Under the pieces are notes generated by a model. That model searched no databases, had not been told where the DNA came from, and saw only the letters and a list, made by a program, of their open reading frames with translations. The position numbers and the translations under genes are program-made. Shown in pieces: positions 1-10,153 of a DNA stretch of 40,444 bases. Origin of the DNA: Nemertoderma westbladi (Eukaryota > Xenacoelomorpha > Nemertodermatida > Nemertodermatidae); contig JAUCBJ010000694.1 in NCBI GenBank assembly GCA_032718475.1, positions 1 through 40,444 on the forward strand. Direction: 5' to 3'. Positions within the stretch are counted from its first letter, which is position 1. Every line of letters begins with the position of its first letter.

Positions 1-1331
1 TATATTTAGAGGCAAAGCTTTGATTAGGACGGGTGCTATTCCTGTTGCGCTTTTATTTATTTTTAGGGAGTCTATGGCGTCATCTACTTCAATGGCTGTG
101 ATTGGGTCGTCTAGCAATGGTATATATGGGGAGTTTGACGTATCAATCGTTTCTAAAGAAGTGGCATCCTCGTTATTTAACAACTTCGAGAAGTGGTTCT
201 TAAAATCGTTATCAGTAGGTGTGTTAGTTGTTGTGTTGTTTCCTACGTCAATACAACCTTTCCAATTAATCGAGGTCCATATGGCTTTTGCATCGTTCGA
301 GCTTAATAAATTTTCCCATTGTTTATAATTTGTTTTTCTTGTAGCTGCCGGGTGAAATTCTTTTGTGTGTAACTTACCGCTCCATCTAAAGCATTCTTAG
401 CCTGGTAATTAAATTGTTCCAGCCAATCTGTTACTGAGTCTATATTGCTAGGCAGGTTCTCAAGGTTCACGTTTTCGGTAATGTTTCGTCCAAATGTTGT
501 TGTATTTAGTACACCATTGTTCGTCACCTTCACATTCCCTGATCTATTCTTACACTTATCAAGATATATCGATCCGCCAAGATTCTGTGAGCTCAGTATG
601 AGTTTATTCCAATCGCGTTTCTGTAATCCAGTGACATTGATTTCGAGAGCTGCATGATCAGATGGTAGTGTTAAGTCTTGATTTATAAAAATATCTATTT
701 AAAATTTTTCTGTGGAGGTTATCTTTCTAGAGACTAAACAAAGGTCAACTTGACTCACCCATTTGGTCTTGCGTCGGTATGTAAGATCACTGGCCGCTGG
801 TGGTACGTTATTAATCACTTTTAGATTACAATCTTTGGCTAGTTTTTCAATCTCTATTCCATGTGCGTTTTTGGGTTTATATAGGTGTCCATTGAGGTCG
901 CCAAATATTATTGGCTGTTTACCCGAGAGGCAAAACCCTTGTAGAATACCCCATACGCAATTATTATAGTATGAAGAATCTTTGGGTTCAATGTAACAGC
1001 CGCAAAACAGTGTGTCCGTGTAGGATTGAAATTCGATTGAAATAAAGTTTGTGTACTCGGTATTTACAGAGACTACATCTTCTAGCAATTTATTTTTCAC
1101 CAACAGGGCGATGCCACCGTGAGTTCCTTTACGATTTGGGTTACAGAAAATTTTAAATCCTGGTACCGATATCTTAGCGCAGGATTTAATTTCATAAATC
1201 CAGACGAGATCAAAGTCATTTAAGTAATTAAAAATTTTCTCAATTTTTAGCTTGTCCCGTAATGTACCTATATTCCATGACAGAATATGAAGTTTATCAT
1301 CGTACTCACATTTATCTTTGCCGCCTCTGTT
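1..1331 (-). pseudogene. LINE-A ORF2, endonuclease half, broken
   Basis: The frame opens directly after the ORF1 TAG with no Met. It gives the start of an APE-type endonuclease: ILSWNIGTLRDKL, then DLVWIYEIKS where active copies usually have QET, IIFGDLNGHL, and LPSDHAAL near 650. These are the Mg-binding and catalytic blocks that nick the target DNA. A TAA at 701-699 interrupts the frame, which then continues unchanged to about 340. There a one-base shift in an A-rich stretch moves it to another frame, which reads AIWTSINWKG and then the start of the RT domain (SLKINKSATGIAPVLIKAL) off the left edge. The fragment is non-functional but clearly related to ORF2 at 13460-16588. Confidence 0.75.
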
Positions 1332-2129
1332 CTAAGCCATGAAGTTTGGCTTATAGCGATCTATTATCGTCCCATCTCGGTACAACGTTCCCGTTTTGTA
1401 TTCGTAGAAGATTTTACATCCTTGGTTCTCAGGTTTAGCTTTCTCAGCATTCTCGACTTCTCGGAGCCTCGCCCGCTCTCTCCGAATCGCTGGATGTGTA
1501 TCCTTCTTTATGTATACTTTCGTATACTCCGTGATGGTTTTCAACTTCTTTGACATATTCAGTATCTGTTCTCTATCCTGTCGCTTTTGAAACTTTAGTA
1601 GTAAAGGCCGTGTTCTCCTGTTTGCAGCTCCAATCCTTCCGTTACCCGCTCCCGTGGCATCCTCGTTTGCTTTCCCAAGCCTGCGAAACTCAACGTTGTT
1701 TACTGAGATTTCGTTTGTCTGTTCACCCGTATTGAGAGTTCGGAATAACTTCTTAAGTGCATCGCCATCATCGGTCGTTTCTTCTGGCAAACCCAGTACG
1801 ACGAGGTTATGTGCTCGTATATCCATATCAATACTCTCAAGATACCGCTGTTGATTTCTAATAACGTTATAACATACACCTAACTCTTCACGCATCTTGC
1901 CAAACTCGTTATTAAATTTATCCTCAAAATAGCCTTTTAGATTGTGTATTTCTTTGATAATCTCGTTCTCAGCCATTGTAGACCTACCTGCTGTATCGCC
2001 TGTTTGATCTTGAGGAGGAGGTTCATCGATTATATTGCGTAATATCGATCGCATCTCTTCATTCTTTAAACTGTTAAGTCTACTCTTACCTAAATTTCTG
2101 AGACCCATTATAGTAGTCGGGGTGGACAT
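1332..2129 (-). CDS. LINE-A ORF1 protein (RNA-binding, nucleocapsid-like)
   Basis: An open frame of 265 codons from the ATG at 2129; an in-frame GTG further upstream is not needed. The N-terminal third is polar. A coiled-coil-like segment follows (KEIHNLKGYFEDKFN onward). Then comes a region resembling the RRM and C-terminal domains of L1-type ORF1 proteins: HNLVVLGLPEE, a V.FRRLGK strand, RPLLLKF, and a basic DTHPAIRRERARLREVE helix. ORF1 proteins of this kind coat LINE RNA in the cytoplasm and act as chaperones during retrotransposition. The frame ends at a single TAG (1334-1332), and ORF2 continues in the same frame behind it. Assignment to the LINE ORF1 class rests on this motif order and on the homologous ORF1 at 16558-19034. 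Confidence 0.75.
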   Translation of the reverse strand: MSTPTTIMGLRNLGKSRLNSLKNEEMRSILRNIIDEPPPQDQTGDTAGRSTMAENEIIKEIHNLKGYFEDKFNNEFGKMREELGVCYNVIRNQQRYLESIDMDIRAHNLVVLGLPEETTDDGDALKKLFRTLNTGEQTNEISVNNVEFRRLGKANEDATGAGNGRIGAANRRTRPLLLKFQKRQDREQILNMSKKLKTITEYTKVYIKKDTHPAIRRERARLREVENAEKAKPENQGCKIFYEYKTGTLYRDGTIIDRYKPNFMA

Positions 2130-2285
2130 TTTTACAGTTCGGGAGCGGCTCACCGGTCTGCGAGGCCGTCGGTACCGGTACTAATTTCAGGTTCAGTACC
2201 GGTCAGCAGTACAGCAGTACAGCAGTGTTACAATAGTCAGTCTATACAATATTCAATTACAATAAACTATAACAAGTCTATACAA

Positions 2286-4280
2286 TTACAATACAGGTGG
2301 TATTGTACCATAAAGCTGGGCGTTTGTCATGTGTTGTCTCCAGCTGATGTTTAGGGCTGCCCTTAGTAGTCTTGTGTAGCAACCATCAATTCGTTGTTTA
2401 AGTGATTTAGTCAGTGTCCAGGTCTCACCCCCGTATAAAAATACACTTTCCACTGTGGCTCGAAAGAACTTGGTCTTCAGGTGCCTGGAGAGATCTGATT
2501 TCCAGATGGTATCCATTTTTGATAGAGCTACCCAAGCCTTTGCTTTCCTAACTTCTATGTCCTTTTTGCTACTCTCTATCCATGATCCAAGGTACTGGAA
2601 GTCATCGACCTTCCTTAGTTGATTATTATCAATGGTTGTCAAGTTTCCATCAACATTAAAGGTCATGAATTCGGTCTTGGTAGCATTTATATGCAATCCA
2701 ACCTCCTTAGCAGCCCTCTCCACTTTATTTAGTAGAAGCTGTGCATCTGCTAGCGTATTAGAGAGCAGGGCGATGTTATCCGCAAAGTCGGTGTCTGTGA
2801 CTGTAGTTGCCGGATATCTACTACTTCTGTGTTCTTGAAGTGTGAATCCCAGATCTTCACCCTTTGTGGCCGTCCTCATTGCGTAATCCAGCACAATTAC
2901 GAATAGTAATGGTGCTAATGTGTCACCTTGCAGTACGCCAGCCAGGATTGAGAAAAACTCAGTTTCACCATCTGGTGAGAGTACCTGCGCTTCTGTGTCA
3001 CAATATAACAATCCAATGCCAGCAACAATTACTTCTGGTATTCCATAAGCTCTTAGGATTTCAAGCATTTTACCTCTATGGATGGAGTCGAATGCCTTCT
3101 TGAAGTCCACAAAAGTCATGACTGCGGGGAGATTCTTTGACTTAATTCCTTCTATCAGTCTCCGTAGTGCAAGTATCTGAGCTATTGTTGATCTACTTGG
3201 TCGAAATCCGTTTTGGCTCTTACGCAGTAGTTTCTCTATGTGAGGCCTAATCCTATATAGAATCATTTTATTGTATATTTTGGCAGCTACCACAAGCAGA
3301 CAGATCCCACGATAGTTTGTTGGTATGCCGAGGTCTCCTTTCTTGGGAGAGGCTTTAGTTGACCTTTAGTCCAAATTGGTGGTGGCTTTTCCCCTTTTAA
3401 CATCCGGTTGCAAACATTCAATAATGGTCTATTTAGCACTCCGGTTTTCCATACCTCCGCTGGGATTTCATCTAATCCACTCGCTTTATTATTGGACATG
3501 CTTTTAATGCTTCTTTGGAGTTCGGCAGGTGTGAAGTCCCCTGTTTCTATAGGTAGTGTCTTGTCATATATTTTCCTTGTAGGGCTGACCTCGATGTTTG
3601 GTGGCTGCCCAAGCAAGTTGCTGAAGTGATTTTTCCACTTCCCAACACGTTCTTCAGGACTATCGGCTTTGAGGCGCCCCTTTGCACAACTGTTCCGACC
3701 AGATACCTCATTTACAGTTTGCCAGGTAAGTCTTGATTGTTGCTGTATGTGAGCAGTTGTAATTGCTTCAGTTTTATCCTGTATGTACTTTTCCTGGCTG
3801 ATGTTGTAGGCCAATTTAAGATCGTCCTTAGCTTTCTCAACCTTGTTAATGTTTTCGGTTGTTGGTTTTTCGGTTTTAACTTTGTAGGCTATCTTAAGAT
3901 CTTCTCTCTTACAAGTAACCTCAGAGTTTTGCCATGGCACATACTGTTTTCGTTTAGGTTTCTGGGGGATATGCCTCTTAGCTGATTCCTTGTGGGCTGT
4001 TATTATATTCTGGTATATTGAATCGGTGGATTGGTCTTCATCCATTGACTGAAGTGCTTCAAAGCGGTTTTGAACTTCTACTGTATAAGCATCCTTTACA
4101 GCATTGTCAGTTCTGAGTTTCTCCCAGTCATAGTTGATTTTCTTGCTTGTCCTGGGTTTGCTGGCTCTCAAACTGAGTCTGATCTCTGCAGTCACAATTC
4201 TGTGGTCCGAACCAATTAGGTTGAACGAACTGTATGCCTCACAGTTGATCATGCTATTTCTCCACTTTTTCTCCATTTCT
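2286..4280 (-). pseudogene. LINE-C, 5'-truncated non-LTR retrotransposon: end of endonuclease plus reverse transcriptase, frameshifted
   Basis: Two frames cover one ORF2. 4276-3287 holds the end of the endonuclease (NLIGSDHRIVTAEIRL), a linker, and RT motif 0/1 (NNKASGLDEIPAEVWK). A single-base shift near 3340, just before the NYRGICLL block, moves the reading to 3293-2286. That segment carries QNGFRPSRST, the RT motif A block FVDFKKAFDSIHR, GVLQGDTLAPLLF, the catalytic box as DFADNIALLSN, then DDFQYLGSWI and LYGGETWTLTKSLKQRI. In this LINE group the box is normally FADD, so the N at the second aspartate would abolish polymerase activity. Similarity stops at LYGTIPPV (about 2296), before the usual C-terminal tail. 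The likely reason is the insertion of LINE-A there. I do not assign a clade beyond an RTE/Jockey-like group. Confidence 0.85.
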
Positions 4281-4379
4281 TGAATAAATAGACCTAATAG
4301 TAATAAATATTGTTGGCAAATACATTTATATTACTAATATAATAATTAAGGATAAATACTCCTAATACTAATATAATTG
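4281..4379. repeat. AT-rich imperfect direct repeat
   Basis: Two imperfect copies, about 45 bp each, of a motif built on GGATAAATA(C/G)TCCTAATACTA, running to about 4405. It lies between the 5'-truncated end of LINE-C and the acidic-repeat gene. No coding potential was seen. Confidence 0.5.
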
Positions 4380-5169
4380 TTATGGATAAATAGTCCTAAT
4401 ACTATTATGAAAGGAACTCAAACAAACAAATGTCAATAGCGTCCTCCTACGCGGGCATATACTGTACGAGAGTTTTTTTATCATAGGTCTTCGAAAATAA
4501 GTAAAAGCTGGTTGATTTTCTTTACTTTCATCTTCCTCATTAACCAACTGTTTCTTAATTTTATTCAACTGTTCATTAATTTTCAGTAATTTACTTTTAT
4601 TTCCCAGAACTTGTCTTACTATCTCTTCTCTATTTTCCTCATTTTCTTCCATTTGTTTAATAAATTTCCGCATTTGATTTTTGTTTCCTAATATTTGTCT
4701 CAATATCTCTTCTTTATTTTCATCATTCTCTTCTAAATGTTTAATAATTTTCCGCAATTTATTCTTATTTCCAAGTAATTGTCTCAATATTTCCTTATTA
4801 TTATCATTTTCATCATCTTTTTCACTTTCCTGACCTTCACTTTCTTCGTCCTCTTCCCCGCCTTCACTTTCTTCATCCTCTTCCTGCTCTTCACTTTCTT
4901 CAACCTCTTCCTGTTCTTCACTTTCATCATTCTCTTCCTGACCTTCGCTTTCTTCACCCTCTTCCTGACCTTCACTTTCTTCGTCATCTTCCTGACCTTC
5001 ACTCACTTCGTTCTCAACCTCACTCTCTTCAACTTCATCCTGACCCTCACTATTTTCATTCTCCATCTCATCGTCCTCTTCTTATTCACCTTTCTCACTC
5101 AAATTTTCATCATTTTCTAGGGGTAACTGTTTTTGTATCCCTTTCAAAATAATCATAACTTTATGAAAT
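4380..5169 (-). pseudogene. Acidic-repeat / coiled-coil protein, broken, unknown function
   Basis: The product is not recognised. From the ATG at 5066 the frame encodes 228 residues. First comes about 85 residues of near-perfect nine-residue repeats of the ESEGQEE(D/G/V)E type (27-bp DNA period). Three repeats of about 28 residues follow, built on (N)K.EILRQ.LGNKN..RK.IK..EENDE, which should form a charged coiled coil, then a basic tail. The same frame is open upstream from an ATG at about 5163 to a TAA near 5090-5087, so one nonsense codon splits it. The zinc-finger frame at 5170-5373 ends by overlapping that upstream ATG in another frame. One original gene (zinc finger, then coiled coil and acidic repeats) is plausible but inferred. 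Confidence 0.45.
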
Positions 5170-5373
5170 TTATTTTCCATTGTCTGTTTTATCTTTAACA
5201 TCATGCTCATCTCTCTTTTTCTTTTCATCTTCACTAAAAATATCTTCGGATTTTTTAAATTTCTTTGGTAATGGATCCATTAGTTTATTCTTTCTATGTC
5301 TTTCCATATGACGAGATAGATTGTCTTGTCTCATTTCTTTATTACAAACCAAACATCTTTCATAACTAGGCAT
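5170..5373 (-). CDS. Small N-terminal C2H2 zinc-finger frame, 67 residues
   Basis: Starts at ATG 5373. Near the N-terminus it carries one finger, CLVCNKEMRQDNLSRHMERH (C-x2-C-x11-H-x3-H), followed by a Lys/Asp/Glu-rich tail ending in DNGK. One finger is too few for sequence-specific DNA binding alone. Short proteins with an N-terminal finger and a charged tail occur both as host genes and in mobile elements, and nothing nearby decides between them. The stop overlaps, in another frame, the ATG of the coiled-coil segment downstream, so this is probably the 5' part of the same broken gene. An unrecognised intron is the alternative. Confidence 0.45.
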   Translation of the reverse strand: MPSYERCLVCNKEMRQDNLSRHMERHRKNKLMDPLPKKFKKSEDIFSEDEKKKRDEHDVKDKTDNGK

Positions 5374-6149
5374 TATATAGCAATGTCAATTGATATTATG
5401 AATTTTCGTTGGATGATTTTACAAAATTTTAAATAAATAAAACTTTTATGAAAATAAATAAAACTTTTAAAAATAAAAATTAGAGAATGAATGGGAATGC
5501 GGTGAATGGGGGCTATTATAGAGGGAGGCTAGAATGGAGTTGTGAAAGAAGAATAATCTATTGCAAAACCAGATGTTTATTATAATTTTCTTAGGCGATT
5601 TGACAATGGTTTGCATGATAACGAGGCTGGAGGTTTAAATAATTTAAAATTTGTGGCAGGTCCATGTTGGTATACAGTATAACTCAACATAGGATTAAAA
5701 GGGATTAGTCATGCTACGTCTAATAAGAGCCCAAACAGCCACAGATTATTGAGGGATTGAGCTAGGACCAAACTGGCCCACTTTATTTTCGTGTGAGGCT
5801 AATTTATGTTTTGGGCCCCGTTCTCATCTTTATATTTCATTCTACGTTTACCTTCTATTGTACGACAAAAATAATACAAATGTACTGTATATTGTATTAT
5901 TGTTCCTATTGTATTGTATATTTCATCTACTGTAGTACAATCTATTCATCGCGCGTCCCTATCTGATTGATTTGTGTCAAATTAAATTGCCTTTGGCAAC
6001 ATTATTAGATACAAATCAATTGATTAAACAATTAATTAATTGTTTAATCGACCAATTAATTAATTGTTTAATTAATTAATGACCTACTTAACACCCAAGG
6101 TGCGAAGTAGGTCCAACTGTCGCCGAAGTAGGGTAAACCATTACTACTG
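5374..6149. other. Non-coding AT-rich stretch with ATTAATTG repeats
   Basis: No credible open frame. 6016-6080 is a self-complementary run of AATTAATTAATTG/TTTAAT motifs. 6081-6130 has a short direct repeat of a GAAGTAGG motif. I see no RNA gene or splice-bounded exon here. Confidence 0.5.
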
Positions 6150-7207
6150 ACATCTGAATGTTATCTTTGTTGACTTCTTCAAGGCCTTTGATTCAGTATC
6201 TCGCTCACTTATGTTCACGTTCAGCATACTTTCATTATATTGGATTCCTGATGAAATTCTAGCATCAATCAGATCAGTATATCATGGTTTGACGACATTT
6301 GCGAATACTGTTGATGGTGACACAGATTCATTCGAAGCGTACCTTACTGATCAAGACTTTGCTGATGACTTAGGAGTACTCTGAGAATCACTAGAGGGAG
6401 TCCATCGGCTCCTCAGCTCATTAGAACACGCTGCTTCTAGTGTTGGTCTTTTTTTAACTCCAGGAAGACAAAATGTTGACAGTTAACTTTGAAAGTCCTC
6501 AGGAAATGTCTGATGGTATGAGCATAAGCTCAAAGGATGGTAGGCTTGAGCATGTGGACGACTTCTGTTACCTGGGATCATGGATCCGAAAGTCAGGTGA
6601 TGACCTTCGAATACGTAAGGGAAGGCATGGGCAGCCTTGAATAGGCTTTCCAGGATTTGGAAGTCACCTAGAATTCATCGGAAACTTAAGGTCCGATTAT
6701 TTAGAGCAGCAGTAGTTCCAGTACTCCTCTGTGGGAGTCCATGATGGGCTCTAACTGCTTAGGACACCAAATCTCTGAATGGCATATTCACAAGAATGCT
6801 ACGCCGGGTTCATTGTGTCAAGTACAATGCACACATTTCCAACCAGACACTATATAACTTTGGGGGTGTCTCATTGATTCCCCCAAGCTTGACACTTGAA
6901 CATACCCGCCTCCGCTTTGCAGGACATTGTTTACGCCGTGAGGACCTGCTACTACTACTAGGATCGGCATGCTGCATTGCAACTGCATTGTTAAGAATGC
7001 TGTGCCGGCTTGTCAACAAAATGAGGACCAGCCTGTGCACAATCTAGTACTTTGGCAGCCCCATGGAGAAAACAAGCATGGTGGACAGCCCATGATTTTC
7101 GTGAGACGCCTCCTAAAGGACATTGATCTTGAAGATGCGGATAATCTCGCAAAAGCCATGGTGGATAGGGAGTTGTGGCGGTGCAACTTTGTTGATAAGC
7201 TGTCATA
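6150..7207 (+). pseudogene. Decayed LINE reverse-transcriptase C-terminal half, same group as LINE-C
   Basis: Frame-by-frame reading gives RT motif A (NVIFVDFFKAFDSVSRS), then IPDEILASIRSVYHG, the catalytic box with both aspartates (DQDFADDLGVL), GSWIRKSGDDLRIRKG, and the C-terminal tail blocks LRFAGHCLRRED and LWQPHGENKHGGQP, ending DRELWRCNFVDKLS with a stop near 7207. Many stops and frameshifts interrupt it. Roughly fifty codons between motif A and the FADD box are missing, including the GVLQGD block. About 70 bp of unrelated sequence is inserted near 6950-7030. The order matches LINE-C, whose own tail is lost. Long dead. Confidence 0.75.
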
Positions 7208-7920
7208 GCATTCTTAATGCAGGCTGCATTGGGCTTGTCAATTGTGGATTGCATGGTGGTGGCAAAATGTTTTTGTTAAACTGGCATATCATCTTAATGT
7301 GCAGTTTTAATGCAGCTGGCCGATTATAGAAAAATCTAATATTGAATATATGTAAAATCGTATAATGCATTGCACAATTCTACAGATAGGTAGGTGAATA
7401 CTGAATAGGTAGTGTTTTTAGTCACATACAATATAATTCTGTATGTTGATGACCCTAGAACTATTAATTTTTTTTAATGTACGTATGTATAGAAAGTATA
7501 TGTATTTTGTATGTATTTAATAATATATTTGTTTTGTATTCTATTGTTGCTTGTATAGATTTTTTATGTTTAAATATGCAATACAATGCCAACTCATTAA
7601 TTAATAATTATTATTAAATACATCCCGTGTATTTTTTGTAACTTTCAGAAAATATGATTATCGTATTATAAAAAGTGCCCTTTTTTAACACTTTTGCTGC
7701 CCCCGTCGCACAAATTTGCTTCCTGCGCCCCTGATTGTTGTGACGGACGTGTTAAGGGAAGGGAGCAGGTTAATGTTACGCCTAAAGTGGCACCTTATTC
7801 TAACCTAAACAATAAACGAAAAAGTCAATAGAACAGGTCACTACTGCTTTACTTGTAATACTGTAAGATTAAATCCGTTGTTATTAAATATCAGTGTTAA
7901 TTAAATTTTCTTCTTCGCAT

Positions 7921-7980
7921 TACAGTAGCCTACAGTAGCCTACAGTAGCCTACAGTAGCCTACAGTAGCCTACAGTAGGC
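7921..7980. repeat. 10-bp minisatellite, about six copies
   Basis: Five to six head-to-tail copies of TACAGTAGCC, the last one varied. The unit contains the short inverted repeat CTAC-A-GTAG, so the array can fold into small hairpins on either strand. Confidence 0.9.
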
Positions 7981-8327
7981 CTGTACGTACTGTAGAACTC
8001 AAAGTTAGTTAAACCATCTTCATCTAGACTGGCATACTTTGGCCACAAAATATTATTTTTTAGTCAAACAAGTTTATTAAATAAAACAACCTGATTCCAT
8101 TTTTAAGGATATTGTTCAATATTTCGCCCTCCTAATATTTGGTACCACCAGCTTCTGGTACTATAATAATGGGTGGGCAAAATAAGTGGCAAAAATATTT
8201 GCGTTTAAAAAAAACGGAAATTTTAACATATATCAGTAAGTTAATATTCTATTATAAAGTATCCGAAAGTTTCACACTTATGTTATATCATTATTAACAT
8301 ACTGCAGATATTAATAATTAATGTTCC

Positions 8328-8329
8328 AG
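8328..8329 (+). promoter_or_regulatory. 3' splice site (AG) of the first Ig exon
   Basis: The sequence ATGTTCCAG precedes the open frame. Splicing here gives a phase-1 exon of 585 nt (195 codons), matching the phase of the downstream exon. Confidence 0.75.
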
Positions 8330-8914
8330 ACTTGCCGAATACTATAACCATTATCTCGGATTCCATTACCAACGGACGGATTACAAAGAAAAAAGATGAA
8401 TCGTTGGTATTAAAATGTTCTGTTGATGAATTCAATGTGGATCCATCTTGGTCCTGGTATGTTGATGGTATTAAAGATGTTACTGAACCATCTTTATCAA
8501 CATATAGAATAGACCCTTTAGGCGCCGACGATGGTGGTGATTATAAGTGCGAGTTTACCGGTCGTTACAGCAACGGTGAGGAAGAGAGTATCGAAAGTCC
8601 AACGATACCGGTAATTGTACAATATTGTGATCTGCGACTGGAAGTTTCTGGTACTTCTTATACTCTAAACACTTCTAAACTAATCATAAGAAATATGACA
8701 GACCATAATGACCCAATAGAAGTAAAGTGGATTCCAGATAACTGCAATATATATGTTGGTTATATTTGGAGTGGCGACTTCGTAACCGGTGGAGATGAAG
8801 TTAGGAATATCGAAATAAATAGATCTTCAGGGAATTACACAACTACAGCCGAATATAGGTTTTATGATTCATCAACTATTACAGAGTCATTCACTATTGA
8901 GTTAATAGTTCAGT
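8330..8914 (+). CDS. Internal exon of an immunoglobulin-superfamily surface protein
   Basis: The exon is 585 nt, phase 1 at both ends, the usual arrangement for shuffled extracellular domains. Numbering from the first full codon, residues 1-97 form an Ig fold: Cys29, the WSW at 40-42, and DDGGDYKC with Cys73, the classic D-x-G-x-Y-x-C strand. Residues about 98-194 form a second Ig-like beta domain with irregular cysteines (99, 138). Potential N-glycosylation sites are at Asn113, 121, 163 and 168, which fits an extracellular location. The exon ends GTTCAGT followed by GTAAGT, a strong donor. Its last 31 nt are the beginning of the satellite unit that fills the next intron. The domain mix resembles nephrin/Kirre or hemicentin-type adhesion proteins, but no specific orthologue is claimed. 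Confidence 0.8.
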
Positions 8915-10153
8915 GTAAGTAACAATAAACTACTGTAAATATTACCCTCCATCACTGTTAGTAGAACAGGAGTCATTCACTATTGAGTTAATAGTTCAGT
9001 GTAAGTAACAATAAACTACTGTAAATATTACCGTCCATCACTGTTAGTAGAACAGGAGTCATTCACTATTGAGTTAATAGTTCAGTGTAAGTAACAATAA
9101 ACTACTGTAAATATTACCCTCCATCACTGTTAGTAGAACAGGAGTCATTCACTATTGAGTTAATAGTTCAGTGTAAGTAACAATAAACTACTGTAAATAT
9201 TACCCTCCATCACTGTTAGTAGAACAGGAGTCATTCACTATTGAGTTAATAGTTCAGCGTAAGTAACAATAAACTACTGTAAATATTACCCTCCATCACT
9301 GTTAGTAGAACAGGAGTCATTCACTATTGAGTTAATAGTCCAGTGTAAGTAACAATAAACTACTGTAAATATTACCCTCCATCACTGTTAGTAGAACAGG
9401 TGTCATTCACTATTGAGTTAATAGTTCAGTGTAAGTAACAATAAACTACTGTAAATATTACCCTCCATCACTGTTAGTAGAACAGGAGTCATTCACTATT
9501 GAGTTAATAGTTCAGCGTAAGTAACAATAAACTACTGTAAATATTACCCTCCATCACTGTTAGTAGAACAGGAGTCATTCACTATTGAGTTAATAGTCCA
9601 GTGTAAGTAACAATAAACTACTGTAAATATTACCCTCCATCACTGTTAGTAGAACAGGTGTCATTCACTATTGAGTTAATAGTTCAGTGTAAGTAACAAT
9701 AAACTACTGTAAATATTACCCTCCATCACTGTTAGTAGAACAGGAGTCATTCACTATTGAGTTAATAGTTCAGTGTAAGTAACAATAAACTACTGTAAAT
9801 ATTACCCTCCATCACTGTTAGTAGAACAGGAGTCATTCACTATTGAGTTAATAGTCCAGTGTAAGTAACAATAAACTACTGTAAATATTACCCTCCATCA
9901 CTGTTAGTAGAACAGGTGTCATTCACTATTGAGTTAATAGTTCAGTGTAAGTAACAATAAACTACTGTAAATATTACCCTCCATCACTGTTAGTAGAACA
10001 GGAGTCATTCACTATTGAGTTAATAGTTCAGTGTAAGTAACAATAAACTACTGTAAATATTACCCTCCATCACTGTTAGTAGAACAGGAGTCATTCACTA
10101 TTGAGTTAATAGTTCAGTGTAAGTAACAATAAATATTACCCTCCATCACTGTT
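8884..10153 (+). repeat. 86-bp satellite, block A (about 15 units, first unit overlaps the exon)
   Basis: The unit starts at GAGTCATTCAC (8884, 8970, 9056 and so on, exact 86-bp spacing). It consists of 31 bp ending TTCAGT, then GTAAGTAACAATAAACTACT, then intron-like sequence ending GTTAGTAGAACAG. The first unit is the real exon end and the start of the intron. A three-unit higher-order repeat (258 bp) is marked by TTCAGCG, AGTCCAG and AGGTGTC variants recurring near 9340, 9597 and 9855. The last unit before the LINE insertion lacks 10 bp (AACAATAAATATTACC instead of the full form). Confidence 0.97.
8915..8920 (+). promoter_or_regulatory. 5' splice site GTAAGT, founder of the satellite donors
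   Basis: A consensus metazoan donor follows the exon-final T. Reading past it gives a stop after two codons. This hexamer and its flanks recur in nearly every 86-bp unit downstream. Confidence 0.85.

Larger units (their letters stand above)
1..2295 (-). mobile_element. LINE-A, 5' part of a non-LTR retrotransposon (runs off left edge)
   Basis: Reading right to left, the element shows a short 5' region (about 2130-2295, with small repeats built on TACCGG and CAGCAGTA), ORF1 (2129-1332) and the endonuclease half of ORF2 (1331-1). The reverse transcriptase lies beyond the window. Its proteins align by eye with those of the full-length LINE at 12879-19140: ORF1 ends in a similar IIDR(Y/F) motif and ORF2 shares an INWKG block. 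The two are members of one family or clade. The right boundary is inferred from where the neighbouring LINE's protein similarity stops (about 2295). The copy is dead, with one nonsense codon and one frameshift in ORF2. Confidence 0.8.
7208..8329. other. Non-coding AT-rich sequence, probably intron upstream of the Ig exon
   Basis: No coding potential. It holds the 10-bp tandem repeat at 7921-7978 and, just before the exon, a weak polypyrimidine stretch. The Ig exon begins in mid-codon, so an earlier exon must exist upstream, inside or outside the window. I could not identify one between 4380 and 8329. Confidence 0.5.

Noticed and set aside
4779-5120. Hydrophobic Phe/Leu-rich frame resembling a membrane protein
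   Set aside because: It is the complement of the Glu/Ser acidic repeat; GAA/GAG codons read backwards give Phe/Leu.
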